In this document: positions 1 to 11,961 of the stretch, piece by piece
Layout of the letters: each line of letters opens with the position of its first letter
Numbering within the stretch: the first letter of the stretch is position 1
Assembly (NCBI GenBank): GCA_014621425.1
Contig: JAANBB010000025.1
Coordinates: forward strand, 124,001-188,000
DNA length: 64,000 bases
Origin: Cylindrodendrum hubeiense
Taxonomy: Eukaryota > Ascomycota > Sordariomycetes > Hypocreales > Nectriaceae
Direction of reading: 5' to 3'
The notes under the pieces: model-generated
The model's input: only the letters and a program-made list of their open reading frames with translations
What the model was told of the DNA's origin: nothing
The model's database searches: none
Made by a program: the position numbers and the translations under genes

Positions 1-1703
1 TACATGAGTGTGAGCCTCTCGGGTCCACCGGAATACTATGGGCTTTCTCAAATGTCATAACCTAGAAACGGGTCGATTACTAAATCCCAGCCAGACCTCG
101 GCCCTGTGAATCACATTACGCAAAGTAGCTGTTGAAAATCTGCCGACATCGTTACATCTTGCGCGATTATTCACGCGGTAGGACAAGTCCCCGCCGGATG
201 GTCACGCGCAAAACTTCAGCATTGGAAGACCGAAGCATCCGGACCTCCAGAATGTCACCCTCGACTTGCATCTGAACGTATCTCAATGTGAAATCATTAT
301 CAGCATCGTAACTTGATTACCGATCCATCCGACAACCCTGTAGTTGCCCAGGAGCTCAATGAAGCTCCGGCTAAGCCAAGGAATGTAACGATGCCCGGTA
401 ACCCCAAATCTGAATGATCCCTGACCCAAAAGGGAATGTAATAGATAACAGGGCTTAATGCGCATACCCCAGTCCTCTCCATACCCTTCTCGAGGCCAGG
501 CCAACGCACTGTGAGTGTCACTCATTGTGAGCATTATTATGTAAAATACCAGAAGCACATAGGTGGCTTCAGTCAAATTTCTGACGTCATGTTTTTACCA
601 CCGTTGAAGTTCTATGCCAAAAGTAATTTTCTTTAGCTACTAGAGTTTCTGAAGTTGTTGCCGCTTCGGTAATGGTGGTAGCGGTAATGTTGCATCTGAT
701 GAGGAAGAGCGTACCGGGTGGGGTTGGTGTGCTTGATTTCGAACTAATTGAGAACCGTAAGGACCGTAATTGTAGAGAATATAAAGATACCAGATGGAAC
801 CTGCTTACAGATCAAAGGGCGTGATGATGCATATGGACTTATAGTTGAAATAGGGGGAAAAACAAATAACGCCCAAAGAATCCTGCTATGACGACGGCAA
901 TGGCTTCTAATGAGTTCAGCTTTATTGACTTATAGTGATACCTTCGTCTGGGAACTGGGACTGCTATTGATAGCAAATGCCTGCCAGTTGTGACAAATAC
1001 CCTGAGCATCATCTCCCATTAGAGAGCAGAAACTTGGGCCACACTCCATACCTGACCGGCTCTTTCTTGCAGAATGATGAACAAATTCGTATCAACACCT
1101 CATTAGCGCATAGGAGAAGTGTACTATGCATTATTCAGGCAATGAAATCGAGATCCAGCCAACGGCTTCTGCACCCGAACACGCAGGGCGCCTAAATGCC
1201 ACTTCTAGAGTGACAACTTGCTTCTGTGGGAAGACAGGCTTGGTCTCTGTGTGGCGTTCGATGGTGTCTTGGCAGTCCGCGGATTTGGATTAAGGCCGTG
1301 TAGCCGCCCTGAAAAGTGCCCACCGGGCCAATTACGCAGTATCTGAAGCGCCATGCATATTTCAAATTCAGCTGAGTGGACTTGTATACCACCTCGTAGG
1401 TAACAATTGGCGAAAAGAAAATCAAGATTCCGTCAAACTAGTCGAGGTGGCTTGGGGCTGAGCTCGAAGCCTGGTGCCATAATTGCAATTTTCTTCCTTT
1501 TCGCTTATATTAGGCCTCTTGACTCCTCTTGACTCCTGGAACTCGATTTCTTCCTTATATGATCGTATCGCCATTGATCAGCTGCGCCTTCTCAATCGGC
1601 AGTTAGGTGTGTAATCATTTTTCCCACGCTTACATCAGGCACTTTTACCGGCCATTCGACGACTCTAAACCCACTTCAGCCAACGGTGACTGAACTCGCC
1701 CTC
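1..1703. other. Intergenic region, no supported gene
   Basis: Only short open frames (under 100 codons) occur here, none with a recognisable domain or a splice pattern joining them into a larger protein. A short direct repeat of CTCTTGACTC occurs near 1516-1540. The last few hundred bases presumably hold the promoter of the membrane protein gene that follows. I see no RNA gene or transposon ends. Confidence 0.5.
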
Positions 1704-3877
1704 ATGGGTTCCAACTGCAGTAGTTGCTCTTTTTCGGCACAGCGCCAAGTGCCCGAGCCATATGGCGACGTCTCAGGCCCCGGCGTAAGTGTCATCATCA
1801 CACCCATGGCGACAACTGCGGCTCCATTAGAATTATCGCAAATTTGGCGCATAGTTTATACAATTTTCTTGGATCCAGTTCTAACCAACCAACAGGTTAT
1901 TGCCGGATTTTTGGGAACCGCATGGCTTGTTGTCGGCCTCGTCATTATACACTATCTCGTCGCCTTCGACCCAGAAGATGATCCCTTTGATCAAGAAAAA
2001 GACATCGTCGATCCACAAGAGGATCCCATTCATCCACAAGAGAATCCCATTCTACCACGAAATCCGCCCAACAAATGGAAACCAAATCCAATCGATGTGA
2101 TTGCTAAATCTCTATTTCGTCGGATGTCCTGGATCTCATCGGTGCCTGGTATTTCCTGGATTGTCAGACGTCTGAAAGGAAACTTGCGACTGAATGATGT
2201 ATTTGAAAAGGTATTAAAAGGTATCTGAAGTTAATATATTTTACCATTCCCTTACTGACATAACCTCCAGTCAATCCTGAGTATGTGCGACATTCAGATC
2301 TTGACAGGCCTTGGCATACTTATTAGCGGCTATGCCGACCTCTGTCACGGCATTTCAGCATACCACTTCCATTTAATAGTACATCTCGCATGGTTTTCCA
2401 ATGTTACCCACATTGTAAGCCTTACCCAATTACGCAAGTACCTCCACCTCCACCCAATCGAAAAATGGTTTAGGCTTGCCCTAATGACCATCTTATCAAT
2501 TATGCTTGTTGTAGCAATGGGTCCGACTATTTTCTTCAATTGGGAAAATGATCACGAAGGCTCTGCAAGTCTCCCCGGTTCATTTGCGAGATGTTTTTAT
2601 AATCCAATCCGGTCACGCAAGTGGCACCGGACTTCTTCAAAGATTAGATTAGGTGATACGACCGCACTTCAGTCAGGAATCATGTCCATGTTGCTTCTAC
2701 TCATGAGCTTCACAACCCGGACGATCAAACTCCAACCTTCATTGTCCCATAAACTCAAGCATTGGCGCAATAAGCTGGGCCGTCGATGGAACCGGTATTT
2801 TAAGCGTCGATCTCAAAATAATTCTGGAACAGGGATTTACTCTCGAGTGAACCTCTACATTCACACTGCCGATTTGTTAGTGCTGAGGCTATATTGCGAT
2901 ATTCTTATATCTACCCTGTCAGACGTTAGTCCTTTCCCGATGTAACCTATCACACACCTGCGTGGCATGAAGTTCAACTGACATCCGCGACCAAGGTTTA
3001 CTGGTTGCTTGTGTCAGCGATCTGGGGCACGTTGAAATTGTTCATGACAAAATCATCGATTCACGTTGATGAGAATAGTTGGACCTTCGGACAAATTTTG
3101 CCGGCCTTCCTTCTTCTCGGGCCGGTCCTTACAATGGTTGGGATATTCTTCGATCAGCACACGGCCTCTGATTCCCATTCTGACAACAGTAATTCTTCCT
3201 CTCAAGCCAACCCCAACGCGGCTCCTGGGGGCGGATCTGGTGTTCATCCTAACTTTGATTCAAACTTTAACCCCGGCCCCGATCTTGAAGAGCAGACGTT
3301 CACACACGAATCCAACGAATCTGGAGACCACACTGAAGTCGAGATATCTCGGCAAGCATTTGACCAAGATGCCCAGGACTCTGGTCTAGTTAATGAGTCT
3401 TCTGAGTCGAGAGAGTTCCGTCAGCTCGCTGCGACGTTTCTTGGCCGGGATTATTACAACTCCAAGGACTGCCATTGGATATTGCCAGCAGTTACCCTGG
3501 CTTGTCTCCAAATCATCATGATAACGGTACTGATGTTTATCGATCTTGCTCAGGAAAAGTCTAGCGGAGTCATGGTACTAGCTAATTACTCTTTTCTCAT
3601 AATTTTCGTCTTCCCCTCGGCCTGCCTTTTGTATGGACTCTGTTGTTTCATGATTGAGAGGTTCATATCTGAAAAGATCACTCATTGGTTATATTGGGGA
3701 CTTATGGTTCTTCTATTCGGGTTATACTCATTATATCCTGTATGGGGTGTTCTATACGGTCTAAAGAATCATGAAACACTAGGTGGTAAGTCTATTGATT
3801 TCGGTCTTTACATCGTATCTTGGTGTATCACTACGTTTGGATTTACTTTTGGGTTTTTGAACTTGTTCAAATCATGA
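1704..3877 (+). CDS. Polytopic membrane protein of unknown function
   Basis: Three exons (1704-2210, 2271-2924, 2996-3877), all phase 0, give about 680 residues. The first ATG in frame is at 1704. Hydrophobic segments lie near residues 60-85, in the middle exon (after CDIQILTG and around an LALMTILSIMLVVAMG stretch), and four or more in the last exon. A hydrophilic, Ser/Asn/Glu-rich loop of about 100 residues starts soon after the FFDQHTASDSH stretch in the last exon. The middle motif CDIQILTGLGILISGY is typical of a widespread, uncharacterised family of fungal integral membrane proteins. The first intron uses a GTATTA donor and the second GTTAGT; both choices keep the hydrophobic core in frame. 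No function is known for the family, so none is assigned. Confidence 0.75.
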
Positions 3878-4197
3878 AATTCTGTCATTCGCACCATACG
3901 AACATAAACTGAACGTACCCAGACCAAATTTTCGTGTGCTGGCTAGCAAGTTGATAATTAGTCTACATATATACCATTTGTTTGGCAACTAAATTGAAGA
4001 ACGCTTTGTTTACAATTGAGGATTCACATTTGTATTTATATCACTGTTTCAGCTGTTATAAATCTTCTTGGAACTAATAATGATTTCGATACTCCGGAGT
4101 GTGTTTTCAAGCTTTCGTTGATACTCTGTTGGATCTCAGAGCTTTCGTTTTCTTTATTACCTGTCCTTCGGTCATTTTAACTTATATCAAATTCTAA
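3878..4197. other. Convergent intergenic spacer
   Basis: About 320 bp of AT-rich DNA between the 3' ends of two convergent genes. It should hold both polyadenylation regions. No gene is seen. Confidence 0.5.
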
Positions 4198-5454
4198 CTA
4201 ATTCGCCCATTCCTCGAACAGTGTTTGGAGGCGGGATCCTTCCGTATCAGCTACCTCGGAGAAGTCTCTCGCAGATCCAAACGGATGGTATGGGAAAGGA
4301 CTGACACGCAAACTATTAGCTAGCTACTTCTTCGCCGAAAATAATATTGGCATCAAGACATGAACCTACCCATACTCCGGGACCCAGGTAATGATATCAT
4401 TGGATTTCTGAGCTTTGATGCACTCTTTCCAGAAATTCTCGAAGAATGCTCTCTCTGGTGCGAAGGCCTCGTTTGTGGGATCGGGACACTGCGACGACTG
4501 GGTTGTGCCCATACGCGCGTGAATGTGGGAGACCTGAACATGGATCGTCAGTGAGTATGAGAAATTCAGTGTTTCCGATGAAAATTTGACTTACGTGAGG
4601 AATAATGGCCTTGAGAATGGCCTTATCCTCCTCTCCCTGGTCGAGGAGGCGCTCACATACTACGACCCAGTGGGAGATGTCGGCAGTGATCCGAAGCCTT
4701 GTCTTGGTGTTAGATGCCAAATCATTATTGAATGAGTAGGGGAAAATACTTAGGGACCCTGCTCAAGACGTATAATCCTGCATAGGGGTTAAACAGAGAG
4801 CGCAATCTGTGTGTTTCATGGCGAATCTTTCCCTCAAGCCCTAATTCGGCATCAACTTCCAGTGTGCCCTTGTAGAATTCAACTGATTCGTCGAGAGTCC
4901 AGTGATCACTGCAGGGTGTTAAATCCTTGGAGAAGGTGAGAATACTGTATTTTCAAATACGTACCTTCCTGATTGTGCGTTGTAATTGATGGGCCTCAAG
5001 ACCTGGGCGATCTGAAGCTGTTCACGATAATGGCCGAGAACCACCTGCGGGGTCAAGCCAGTGGGCCTGGGTCCCTTGTATCCTCCCCATGCAGTGTGGA
5101 GTCTTGAATTCTTTGGTTAACTAAGTCACTGGGGCGGATAATGAGACGGGCGATTTTGCAGAGCGCCGTCTCAACACCTAGTGGGGAAACTTACAACACA
5201 CTGATTTCCAAACCGACATCATCACAAATCTGTCGGGCGGTGGGCAAGTCTGTAAGATCAGTAAAATCAATTTCGACTCCAGCTGCATTGGGGGAAAACA
5301 ATTGTTTATTAGCTTGTGCATCCTCAAGACGGTAATAGAAGAAAAACATACCGTAGCCCTGTTTCTTCAGGGCAGGGAACCAGGCTCTCCAGTTCTCATA
5401 GTTGGGGCCCGGCTCCTTTCCCCACACGGTGCGAAAACGCAAGATTTGAACCAT
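4198..5454 (-). CDS. Xylose isomerase-like TIM-barrel protein (sugar phosphate isomerase/epimerase family)
   Basis: The gene reads from ATG at 5454 to TAG at 4198-4200 through six introns, all GT..AG. The protein starts MVQILRFRTVWG and continues through KKQGYAGVEIDFTDL, LHTAWGGYKGPRPTGL, a HETHR motif, LRITADISHWVVVCERLL and VSHIHARMGTTQ, ending FEEWAN. HETHR and DISHW, followed by HIHAR, carry the histidines, glutamate and aspartate expected for metal binding in the AP-endonuclease-2/xylose-isomerase-like TIM barrel. Length (about 320-340 residues) fits the family. There is no signal peptide, so it is probably cytosolic. The substrate is unknown; members act on sugars, inositols or small hydroxy acids. 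The second-to-last intron (GTAGGT..TCAG) was chosen because it restores the EYG-PFPYHPFG reading. Confidence 0.8.
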
Positions 5455-7298
5455 GGTGATGATGGTGATGATGAATAGATGACAAGATGGTGAAGTACGG
5501 AATGGAATGTCTGGGCAAGGAATCAAACAACTGCCGCCTCCAAGTCGAGGATCGAGGCTCTACTTTCTACCCCCAAGACTACCAGGGCCCTCCGAGCTTA
5601 GGCCGACATCCGAATCTGAGCCGCTGACTGATGGCGCGAATCCAGATCTGCAGGCGCGGAAAAAGATGCCCTAAACAGCAAACTTGCCTATTTGGATGAC
5701 CTGCCGCATCTGGGCGCATCTGGGCGCATTTGGGCGCATCCAATGCTAGCCATTATTTAGCTTTTCGGGAAACATCTCGATAGCAAGGCGCAATTGTCTC
5801 ACATGATGGTGATGAGAAAGTGGAGTGTCCCGGCGTCAAGTCCGATGAGGGCCGGGGAAGCAGAGGATCTGGGTTTTCTGTACGGAGTAGCCGGTGGAAT
5901 AATGGCTAACAAGGCATAAGCAGCCATTTCCCCCTCTTTTTCGCCGTATTATTTTGCTGTATTTTCCGCTGTATCTTTTGTTGATACGCCCATGACTTTC
6001 CTGCGGCGATGGTCCGGCTGCCCACCAACGGGTCGCGTCTGCTCAAGCTTATGCAACCCAGAAAAACGCCCAATTGGGGAATTAGTCCCCGAGGAGACGA
6101 GTGCCTGATTTGGTCTGGGAATAATTAGCACGCATTGTCGCGCCCAACTCCGGCAGAGGACCTCACTAACAGGCTTCCAGTGCCAATTGCGCGACGCCAA
6201 AGTGAGCATGCGGCCCACTCTAGCGCGTGTACGCGACGCCAGCCCAAGCCCAAGTCCACGTCCAAACGACACAGCCAGTGAGAAGTGGGACGGCGGTGGC
6301 ATCTGGGGATGCCGGACCGTCCGAGAAACGCGGCAAAAGGAGGCCCCTTCGGCCGTCGCACCTTTACGCCACCACCTTCAGTCATGTGTGGATCGATGAT
6401 TCAAGGGTCAGCAGAGGGTTGACTAGTTGGGTAAATACGCCGGGTCACATAACATCTCGTCTGCACTGGTGGAGTGTGACGGGCTCATGATGACGCAGCT
6501 GGTTGGAGAAGCCGAGGATGTCGATAGGCATTTCGTGTCAACAATAGAGTTAATTATCGCAGTCATGGCGACTACCACAACCCCAATTAAATAAAGAAAA
6601 ATATGAATTGCAAAGAGGCAAAAAGCGACGATCAAGTTGCTGTATTTCGAGACGGCTCCTGATGTCTTGCTAGCGCTGAGCTTCGACTTTGTTCGTGTAA
6701 GCCTTGAGCGGGGTAGCGACTGACAGGTAATACTGTAACCCAACAATGTCACTGTGGACGGCTATTTTCAGGGAATGCGGATTTCCATTGCCGCCTATGT
6801 CCCAGTCTTGTCATTGCAATGTCTTGATGAGGTCTACGAGCCATCCAAACACAGACTATTTGGCTGCTGTTACCGTAAGCCTGGTGTCCTCGATTCGTCA
6901 TTGATGCCTCCTCAAAGCGACTTTTCACTCGACAACACCAAAGCCCCCTCGACTCGAAACTAGCACACTCTCGCCCCTGTCTATTCCCTCTCACTTGCCC
7001 GATCTCCCATCTAGCTCTTCTCCCCGCAGACACTACAAGCCGCCACCCCCGCAGCAACCCCGCCTTTGGCCTTGGCTGGTCTAATCTGGAAAGAGTTCCC
7101 CGAATGCTCCCCCCTCAGGCATTCTCGCCGGCATTCTGCGTCGGCGGGCCTTCCCCGCAACGGGCAGGTGCGAGGCCGAGCAATGTCCGAATGTCTACTG
7201 CAACACATAAAGGAGGTTCAGAGAAGGTCAGAATAGGAAACAATTCTCCCTCGATTATTCTTGCCTTGATCGAATCCTCGCCAGCACTTTGATCCACA
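5455..7298. other. Divergent intergenic region with a short tandem repeat
   Basis: A 1.8-kb region between divergently transcribed genes. It contains GC-rich stretches and several open frames of about 60-117 codons on both strands without recognisable domains. One of them (6423-6752, minus) encodes a single hydrophobic segment but has no other support. Promoters of both flanking genes must lie here; no specific site could be assigned. Confidence 0.45.
5701..5740. repeat. 10-bp tandem repeat, about four units
   Basis: Units of TGGGCGCATC (one with a terminal T, the first imperfect) repeat head to tail. This is a small minisatellite in the promoter region, about 250 bp upstream of the isomerase-like gene. 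Confidence 0.8.
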
Positions 7299-8925
7299 AT
7301 GACGTCCCAAACTATGAAGGCTGTCAACTACCATGGACCTTACCAGGTGAAGGTCCAGGAGATTGCAAAGCCCACTATTGAGCATCCTGATGATGTTATC
7401 GTCAAGGTTACGACTGTAAGTTCTGCTTCTTACCCGTTCTCAGGATGAATGCTGACAGGGTATTAGTCGGCCATCTGTGGCTCTGATCTCCAGTAAGTGG
7501 AATGGACGAGAAGAGATTCAAGAAGGAGACTCACCAGCATGCAGCATGTACGAGGGAAGGACTGCAGCTGAGCCTGGAATCACCTTCGGTAAGCCATCAA
7601 TCAGACGAAACAACATGACCCCGCTGACCATGTCAAGGCCATGAGAACATGGGTATTGTCGAGGAGTTGGGTGAAGGTGTCACTCTCTTGAAGAAGGGTG
7701 ACCGTGTTGTCATGCCTTTCAACGTTGCCGATGGCCGCTGCCGAAACTGCGAGGAAGGCAAGACGGCCTTTTGCACTGGTGTTAACCCCGGATTTGCGGG
7801 TGGTGCTTACGGTCAGTCTTCCGGTTGGGGAGACGCTTCTCGTGGCTGACACTATCATAGGTTATGTTGCTATGGGTCCCTACCGTGGAGGTATGTCATC
7901 CACTTTTCTTGGCCGGCGTCATTCGGAAAGCTAACTCGGCATTTTAGGTCAGGCTCAGTACATCAGAATTCCTTATGCCGACTTCAACGCTCTTAAGCTG
8001 CCCCCTGGCAAGGAGTTTGAGTCCGATTTTATTCTTCTCGCTGGTGAGTACACTGTATTATCCCATCCGTTGATCCTAAATACTGACAAGCCTTGAAGAT
8101 ATCTTCCCTACCGGTATGGACACATATTTACCTGCATCAAAGTTCGAAATCTAACCGAAACTAGGCTGGCACGGTGTTGAGATCTCCGGCTTCCAGTCCG
8201 GAGAGAGCGTCGCCGTTTTTGGCGCGGGTCCCGTTGGTCTGATGGCCGCCTACTCTGCCGAGCTGCGTGGAGCCTCGCGAGTGTTCGTCGTTGACCGTGT
8301 TCCGGAGCGACTCGAAGCTGCCAAGAAGATTGGCTGCATTCCCATTGACTTTTCCAAGAGCGATGCCGTTGACCAGATTATCGAGCTTAACGGCGGAATG
8401 GTTGACCGATCAGTGGATGCCGTCGGTTACCAGGCTGTTAGCAACGATGGCACCAACGAGGTGCCCAACATTGTCCTCGAGAACATGATCAAAGTCACGA
8501 GGGCCTGTGGTGGTCTCGGAATTCCTGGACTTTACGTCCCCAGGTTGGTGGTGACTGCCCCAATAGCATAGCCGCAATTGCTAACTCGAAATCTTTCTAG
8601 TGACCCCGGTGCCCCCGATGACACTTCAGCCAAGGGAATGATCAGCCTCAGCTTCGGAAAGCTCTTCGAAAAGGTAGGTGACTCGCCACATCTTCATGTC
8701 AGATTCTAACCAATTTCACAGGGACTTTCCATCGGCTGCGGCCAATGCAACGTCAAGTCTTACAACAGATATCTCCGAGACTTGATTATTTCTGGCAAGG
8801 CCAAGCCCAGCTTTGTCGTATCGCATGAAATTAACATCGAGGATGCCGAAGTTGCATACGAGAAGTTTGACAAGAGAATCGATGGCTATACCAAGGTGCT
8901 CATCCATCCCAACGGCGGATTTTAG
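7299..8925 (+). CDS. Zinc-dependent dehydrogenase, glutathione-independent formaldehyde dehydrogenase-like
   Basis: Ten exons with nine short GT..AG introns encode about 390 residues, starting MTSQTMKAVNYHG. The catalytic zinc region is AICGSDLHMYEG followed by GHENMG; the structural zinc region is CRNCEEGKTAFC; the NAD-binding turn is VAVFGAGPVGLMAAY. The HENMG form and the long C-terminal part with GQCNVKSYNRYL are typical of the FdhA branch of medium-chain dehydrogenases, which oxidise formaldehyde or other small aldehydes and alcohols with tightly bound NAD. The seventh exon is only about 15 nt (reading DIFPTG across its junctions). No transmembrane or signal sequence is seen, so a cytosolic enzyme. 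Whether formaldehyde is the true substrate cannot be told from sequence. Confidence 0.88.
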
Positions 8926-9306
8926 GATGGCATGTCTAAATAAATGGGATGGTATTCATAACTATGAAAAAGTTTAGTAGGGGTGTTAGCGGGCTACGAC
9001 AAGTACCATCTGTATATTTACGGGCGTTGAGAAGTTCAAGGGGTTTATTGAAACCAGATTGCACGATGCGCCTGATTCGCGCAAATGAAATATGAGTTTT
9101 AAAACGAAGAATGTGACAATGCCTTCAAAACTAATGTACTGAACATGTCTGGCGGATATGAAAGTATTTGGCCTCGAATTCTCTATCGCAGTTTGGCAGT
9201 AACATGTCTAGTGGTGCAGCTTATCTAAACACAACTCTAGTTTTAAGGACAAATTTACCACGCAATCTTTATATACCGGATCTTCTCTTTCCCTCTGCCT
9301 TTAGGT
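8926..9306. other. Convergent intergenic spacer
   Basis: About 380 bp between the 3' ends of the dehydrogenase and the decarboxylase genes. No gene is seen. Confidence 0.5.
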
Positions 9307-10617
9307 TCACTGAGAAAGAACAAGGGCGAAAGCTTCATCAAGAATCTTCAAGCCTTCCTCAATCTCCTCCGCAGTGACCGTGACAGGGGGAGCAAGTCGG
9401 AACACTCCACCCATGCCGGGAAGGTTGACAACATTGCATGAAAGACCCAGCTCCATAGCCTTGTCCGAAACAGCCTGGCCGAGATCAGATCCGGGAGCTT
9501 TTGTCTTGGCGTCTGAGATAATCTCGATTCCTTGGAGAAGCCCACGGCCACGGACGTCACCGATGCACCAGTACTTCTCCTGAAGCTTCAACAATCCCTC
9601 TCGGAGCTGGGCGCCTCGATCCGTAGCGCGCTGGCAAATGTTGTCGCGCTCGACAATCTCGAGGACCTTGTTTCCGACAGCAGCCGTGAGAGGGTCATTG
9701 AGATGAGTGGTGAGCCACAAGAAGCCGGCTTGCTTGCAGCCAGCTTCGATCTCAGCAGTAGTAGAAACTGAGGCCAATGGCAGGCCACATCCAAGCGTCT
9801 TGGAAAGACATAGGATATCAGGAACCACCTCTTCATGCTCAAAAGCGAACATCTGACCGGTACGGCCAACACCAGTCTGCGCCTCATCCATGATGATCAG
9901 CATTCCGCGCTTCTTGCACTCTTCAGCCATGCGCTTCAGGTATCCCTTGGGGAGATCGAGAATGCCTCCAGTACTGAGGATAGGTTCCATAATAAATGCA
10001 GCGAGCGATCCAACACTCTGTCGGTCAATCATAGACCAGCCAAAGTCAACCTCTGTCTCCCAATCATATGAGCCATCAACCTTTCGGAAAGGCGAGCGGA
10101 AGGCATAGGGCGCAGGGAAGGCGAGTTGACCAGGCATGGTAGGGCCGCCGTTCTTTCGACCCGCAGAAAATGTTGCCGAGCCAGAACCCTGGGTCAAGCC
10201 GTGGTAACTAGCGGAGAAAGCGATGATCTCAAACTTGCCGGTATGGCACTTGGCCATCTTGATGGCAGCCTCGGTTGTCTCTGATCCAGTGTTGAGGAAA
10301 AAGGACTTCTGCAAAGGGGCTGGGAGTAATCGAGCCAGTCGCTCAGCAAGGTCGACGACTGGGTGGGTGATCATGTTGCTCAGCAGGTGATCAAGCTGAG
10401 CAACGTATTTCTTGACGACCTCGACAATCTCAGGGTGAGAATGCCCCAGCAGAGAGCTCATCTGCCCGGAGGTGAAGTCAAGGATTTGCTTGTTATTTGC
10501 ATCGTAAAGACGGGTGCCCTGAGCTCTGGTAATGATGATAGGGGAGAATGGCACACCAGTGTTGACCATGTACTTCTCGGTCCTGGACCAGAAGGCGGCA
10601 TCGGCATCGGAAGACAT
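9307..10617 (-). CDS. 2,2-dialkylglycine decarboxylase (class III PLP aminotransferase fold)
   Basis: A single exon of 436 codons from ATG at 10617. It aligns along its whole length with bacterial DgdA as I know it: LDFTSGQMSSLLGHSHPEIV near the N-terminus, TGSETTEAAIKMAK (phosphate-binding), FSASYHGLTQG, IMDEAQTGVGRTG (the Asp binds the PLP pyridine nitrogen), LSKTLGCGLPLA (Lys forms the Schiff base), and PGMGGVFRLAPPVTV near the end. The enzyme decarboxylates 2-aminoisobutyrate or isovaline and transaminates to pyruvate. An in-frame upstream ATG at 10674 would add 19 residues rich in Arg and hydrophobics, which looks like a mitochondrial presequence, so two start sites are plausible. The neighbouring sugar-type porter is on the same strand, 1.3 kb upstream. 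Other class III aminotransferase activities cannot be excluded. Confidence 0.88.
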   Translation of the reverse strand: MSSDADAAFWSRTEKYMVNTGVPFSPIIITRAQGTRLYDANNKQILDFTSGQMSSLLGHSHPEIVEVVKKYVAQLDHLLSNMITHPVVDLAERLARLLPAPLQKSFFLNTGSETTEAAIKMAKCHTGKFEIIAFSASYHGLTQGSGSATFSAGRKNGGPTMPGQLAFPAPYAFRSPFRKVDGSYDWETEVDFGWSMIDRQSVGSLAAFIMEPILSTGGILDLPKGYLKRMAEECKKRGMLIIMDEAQTGVGRTGQMFAFEHEEVVPDILCLSKTLGCGLPLASVSTTAEIEAGCKQAGFLWLTTHLNDPLTAAVGNKVLEIVERDNICQRATDRGAQLREGLLKLQEKYWCIGDVRGRGLLQGIEIISDAKTKAPGSDLGQAVSDKAMELGLSCNVVNLPGMGGVFRLAPPVTVTAEEIEEGLKILDEAFALVLSQ

Positions 10618-11961
10618 GATTGGCAAATTCGAACTAATGATACGACGAAGGGTACGAGAATGCTCCTTTATCATAATCAATGGCTGTCTTCGATCGATGG
10701 TGCTGCGTTATATGGGTGAACTGCCCGCGGAAAACCTACATGCGACTGAGTAGGATTCCCGCGGAGAATGTCACTTTCGGAGACGGCGTTTGCTGACTCC
10801 CCACATATGTGATAACCATTGATGTCTTGCCTAACAAGTCCAATAGAGTTCAAGGAATAACGCACGAGATAAAGAGTGCTTCGAGAGAGTTGGTTAGATA
10901 CCTACAGATACAGCCGAGGGTACGGCGAGGATGACCAATGACGATACCACTTGTGGCCTGTGTGACGACTTACAGTGCCATTCATCTTATCAGCAATTAT
11001 GTTTTTCTGTCTTTCGACTCAGATCTGAAAGGATCTTTTATTGATCTGTTTCATTCATGACCGTCTGATGCCTAACCATACTCTATCTATTCTCAAGTGG
11101 AGGACCGGCTGAAGCCGGATTGACGGTGTGGAGTCAACACCACGAAATGGCAGTTTGCCGCGGTAATGAAGGAAAACACGGCCCGCGGGAAATTCACTCT
11201 ATGCCCCAATTATCTCCCGGAACCAAGTGTAATGCGAATGGCGCATGATTATCGTTTGCACATCGTATTGTCCATCTATTTTGGGGGTTCTTCAGGAAGT
11301 TCGATAGTAATGGAGAAGACTACAGGGAAAAGAAAACCCCGCAGAGTCTGCCACATTACTTTCTATCTCAATACTAGGATACTTCCCAAAAATAAAATTG
11401 TTTCTCGATCACGATGCTTGCTAACAGGCGACTATCTGGCGAGAATAAAGAATCGCCGATTTTCACTGAATGACTCAAGATCCCTCGCTTGTTGGTAGGT
11501 CAGTCCAAGATCTTCAAGCTCCTTTGCCGGCCAGCTGGCTAAGCCAATTGCCTACATCCGTACATTTGGGTTCATGCAAAAAGCATTCGGTCGGTAAATA
11601 TACTCGTGTTTTCCCAACTGTTGCACTATATAATTATTAAGGATCTTGTCATTCGCACACATTCGCGTTGAGGTGATTCAAAAGATAATTCCCAGCAATG
11701 CGCCGAATATGACATTTCAGCAGGCAAAGTTCAGGTAGGCTAATTATTAGCATGTATTTATCCTAATGATGTGTTTTATTTTAGTTGGTTATTCCTTAGT
11801 ATCGAAAATTTGCCTTTAGGTTAAGGAAGTATATGCACATAATATAGTTGAGATTTAGGTGCTAAATATTGTATCTGTGTGCGAATAGTAACTTGGGTGT
11901 GTGCAAATAGCACTACTAATTATAAAGTTGGCTCCCGGAAGCTTCGACTGGCCGAAAGAGT
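10618..11961. other. Intergenic region, no supported gene
   Basis: The part next to the decarboxylase is its promoter and possible N-terminal extension. The rest, to the 3' end of the MFS gene, is AT-rich towards 11.6-11.9 kb. It holds only one unremarkable frame of 110 codons (11166-11498) and no splice-linked protein. Confidence 0.45.

Noticed and set aside
977..1425. Two short frames (72 and 77 codons)
   Set aside because: No domain, no splice partners and no promoter signal to support them.
6423..6752. A 109-codon frame with one hydrophobic stretch
   Set aside because: A single hydrophobic segment is weak evidence, and the rest is Ser/Thr-rich low complexity. It may be real but cannot be supported.
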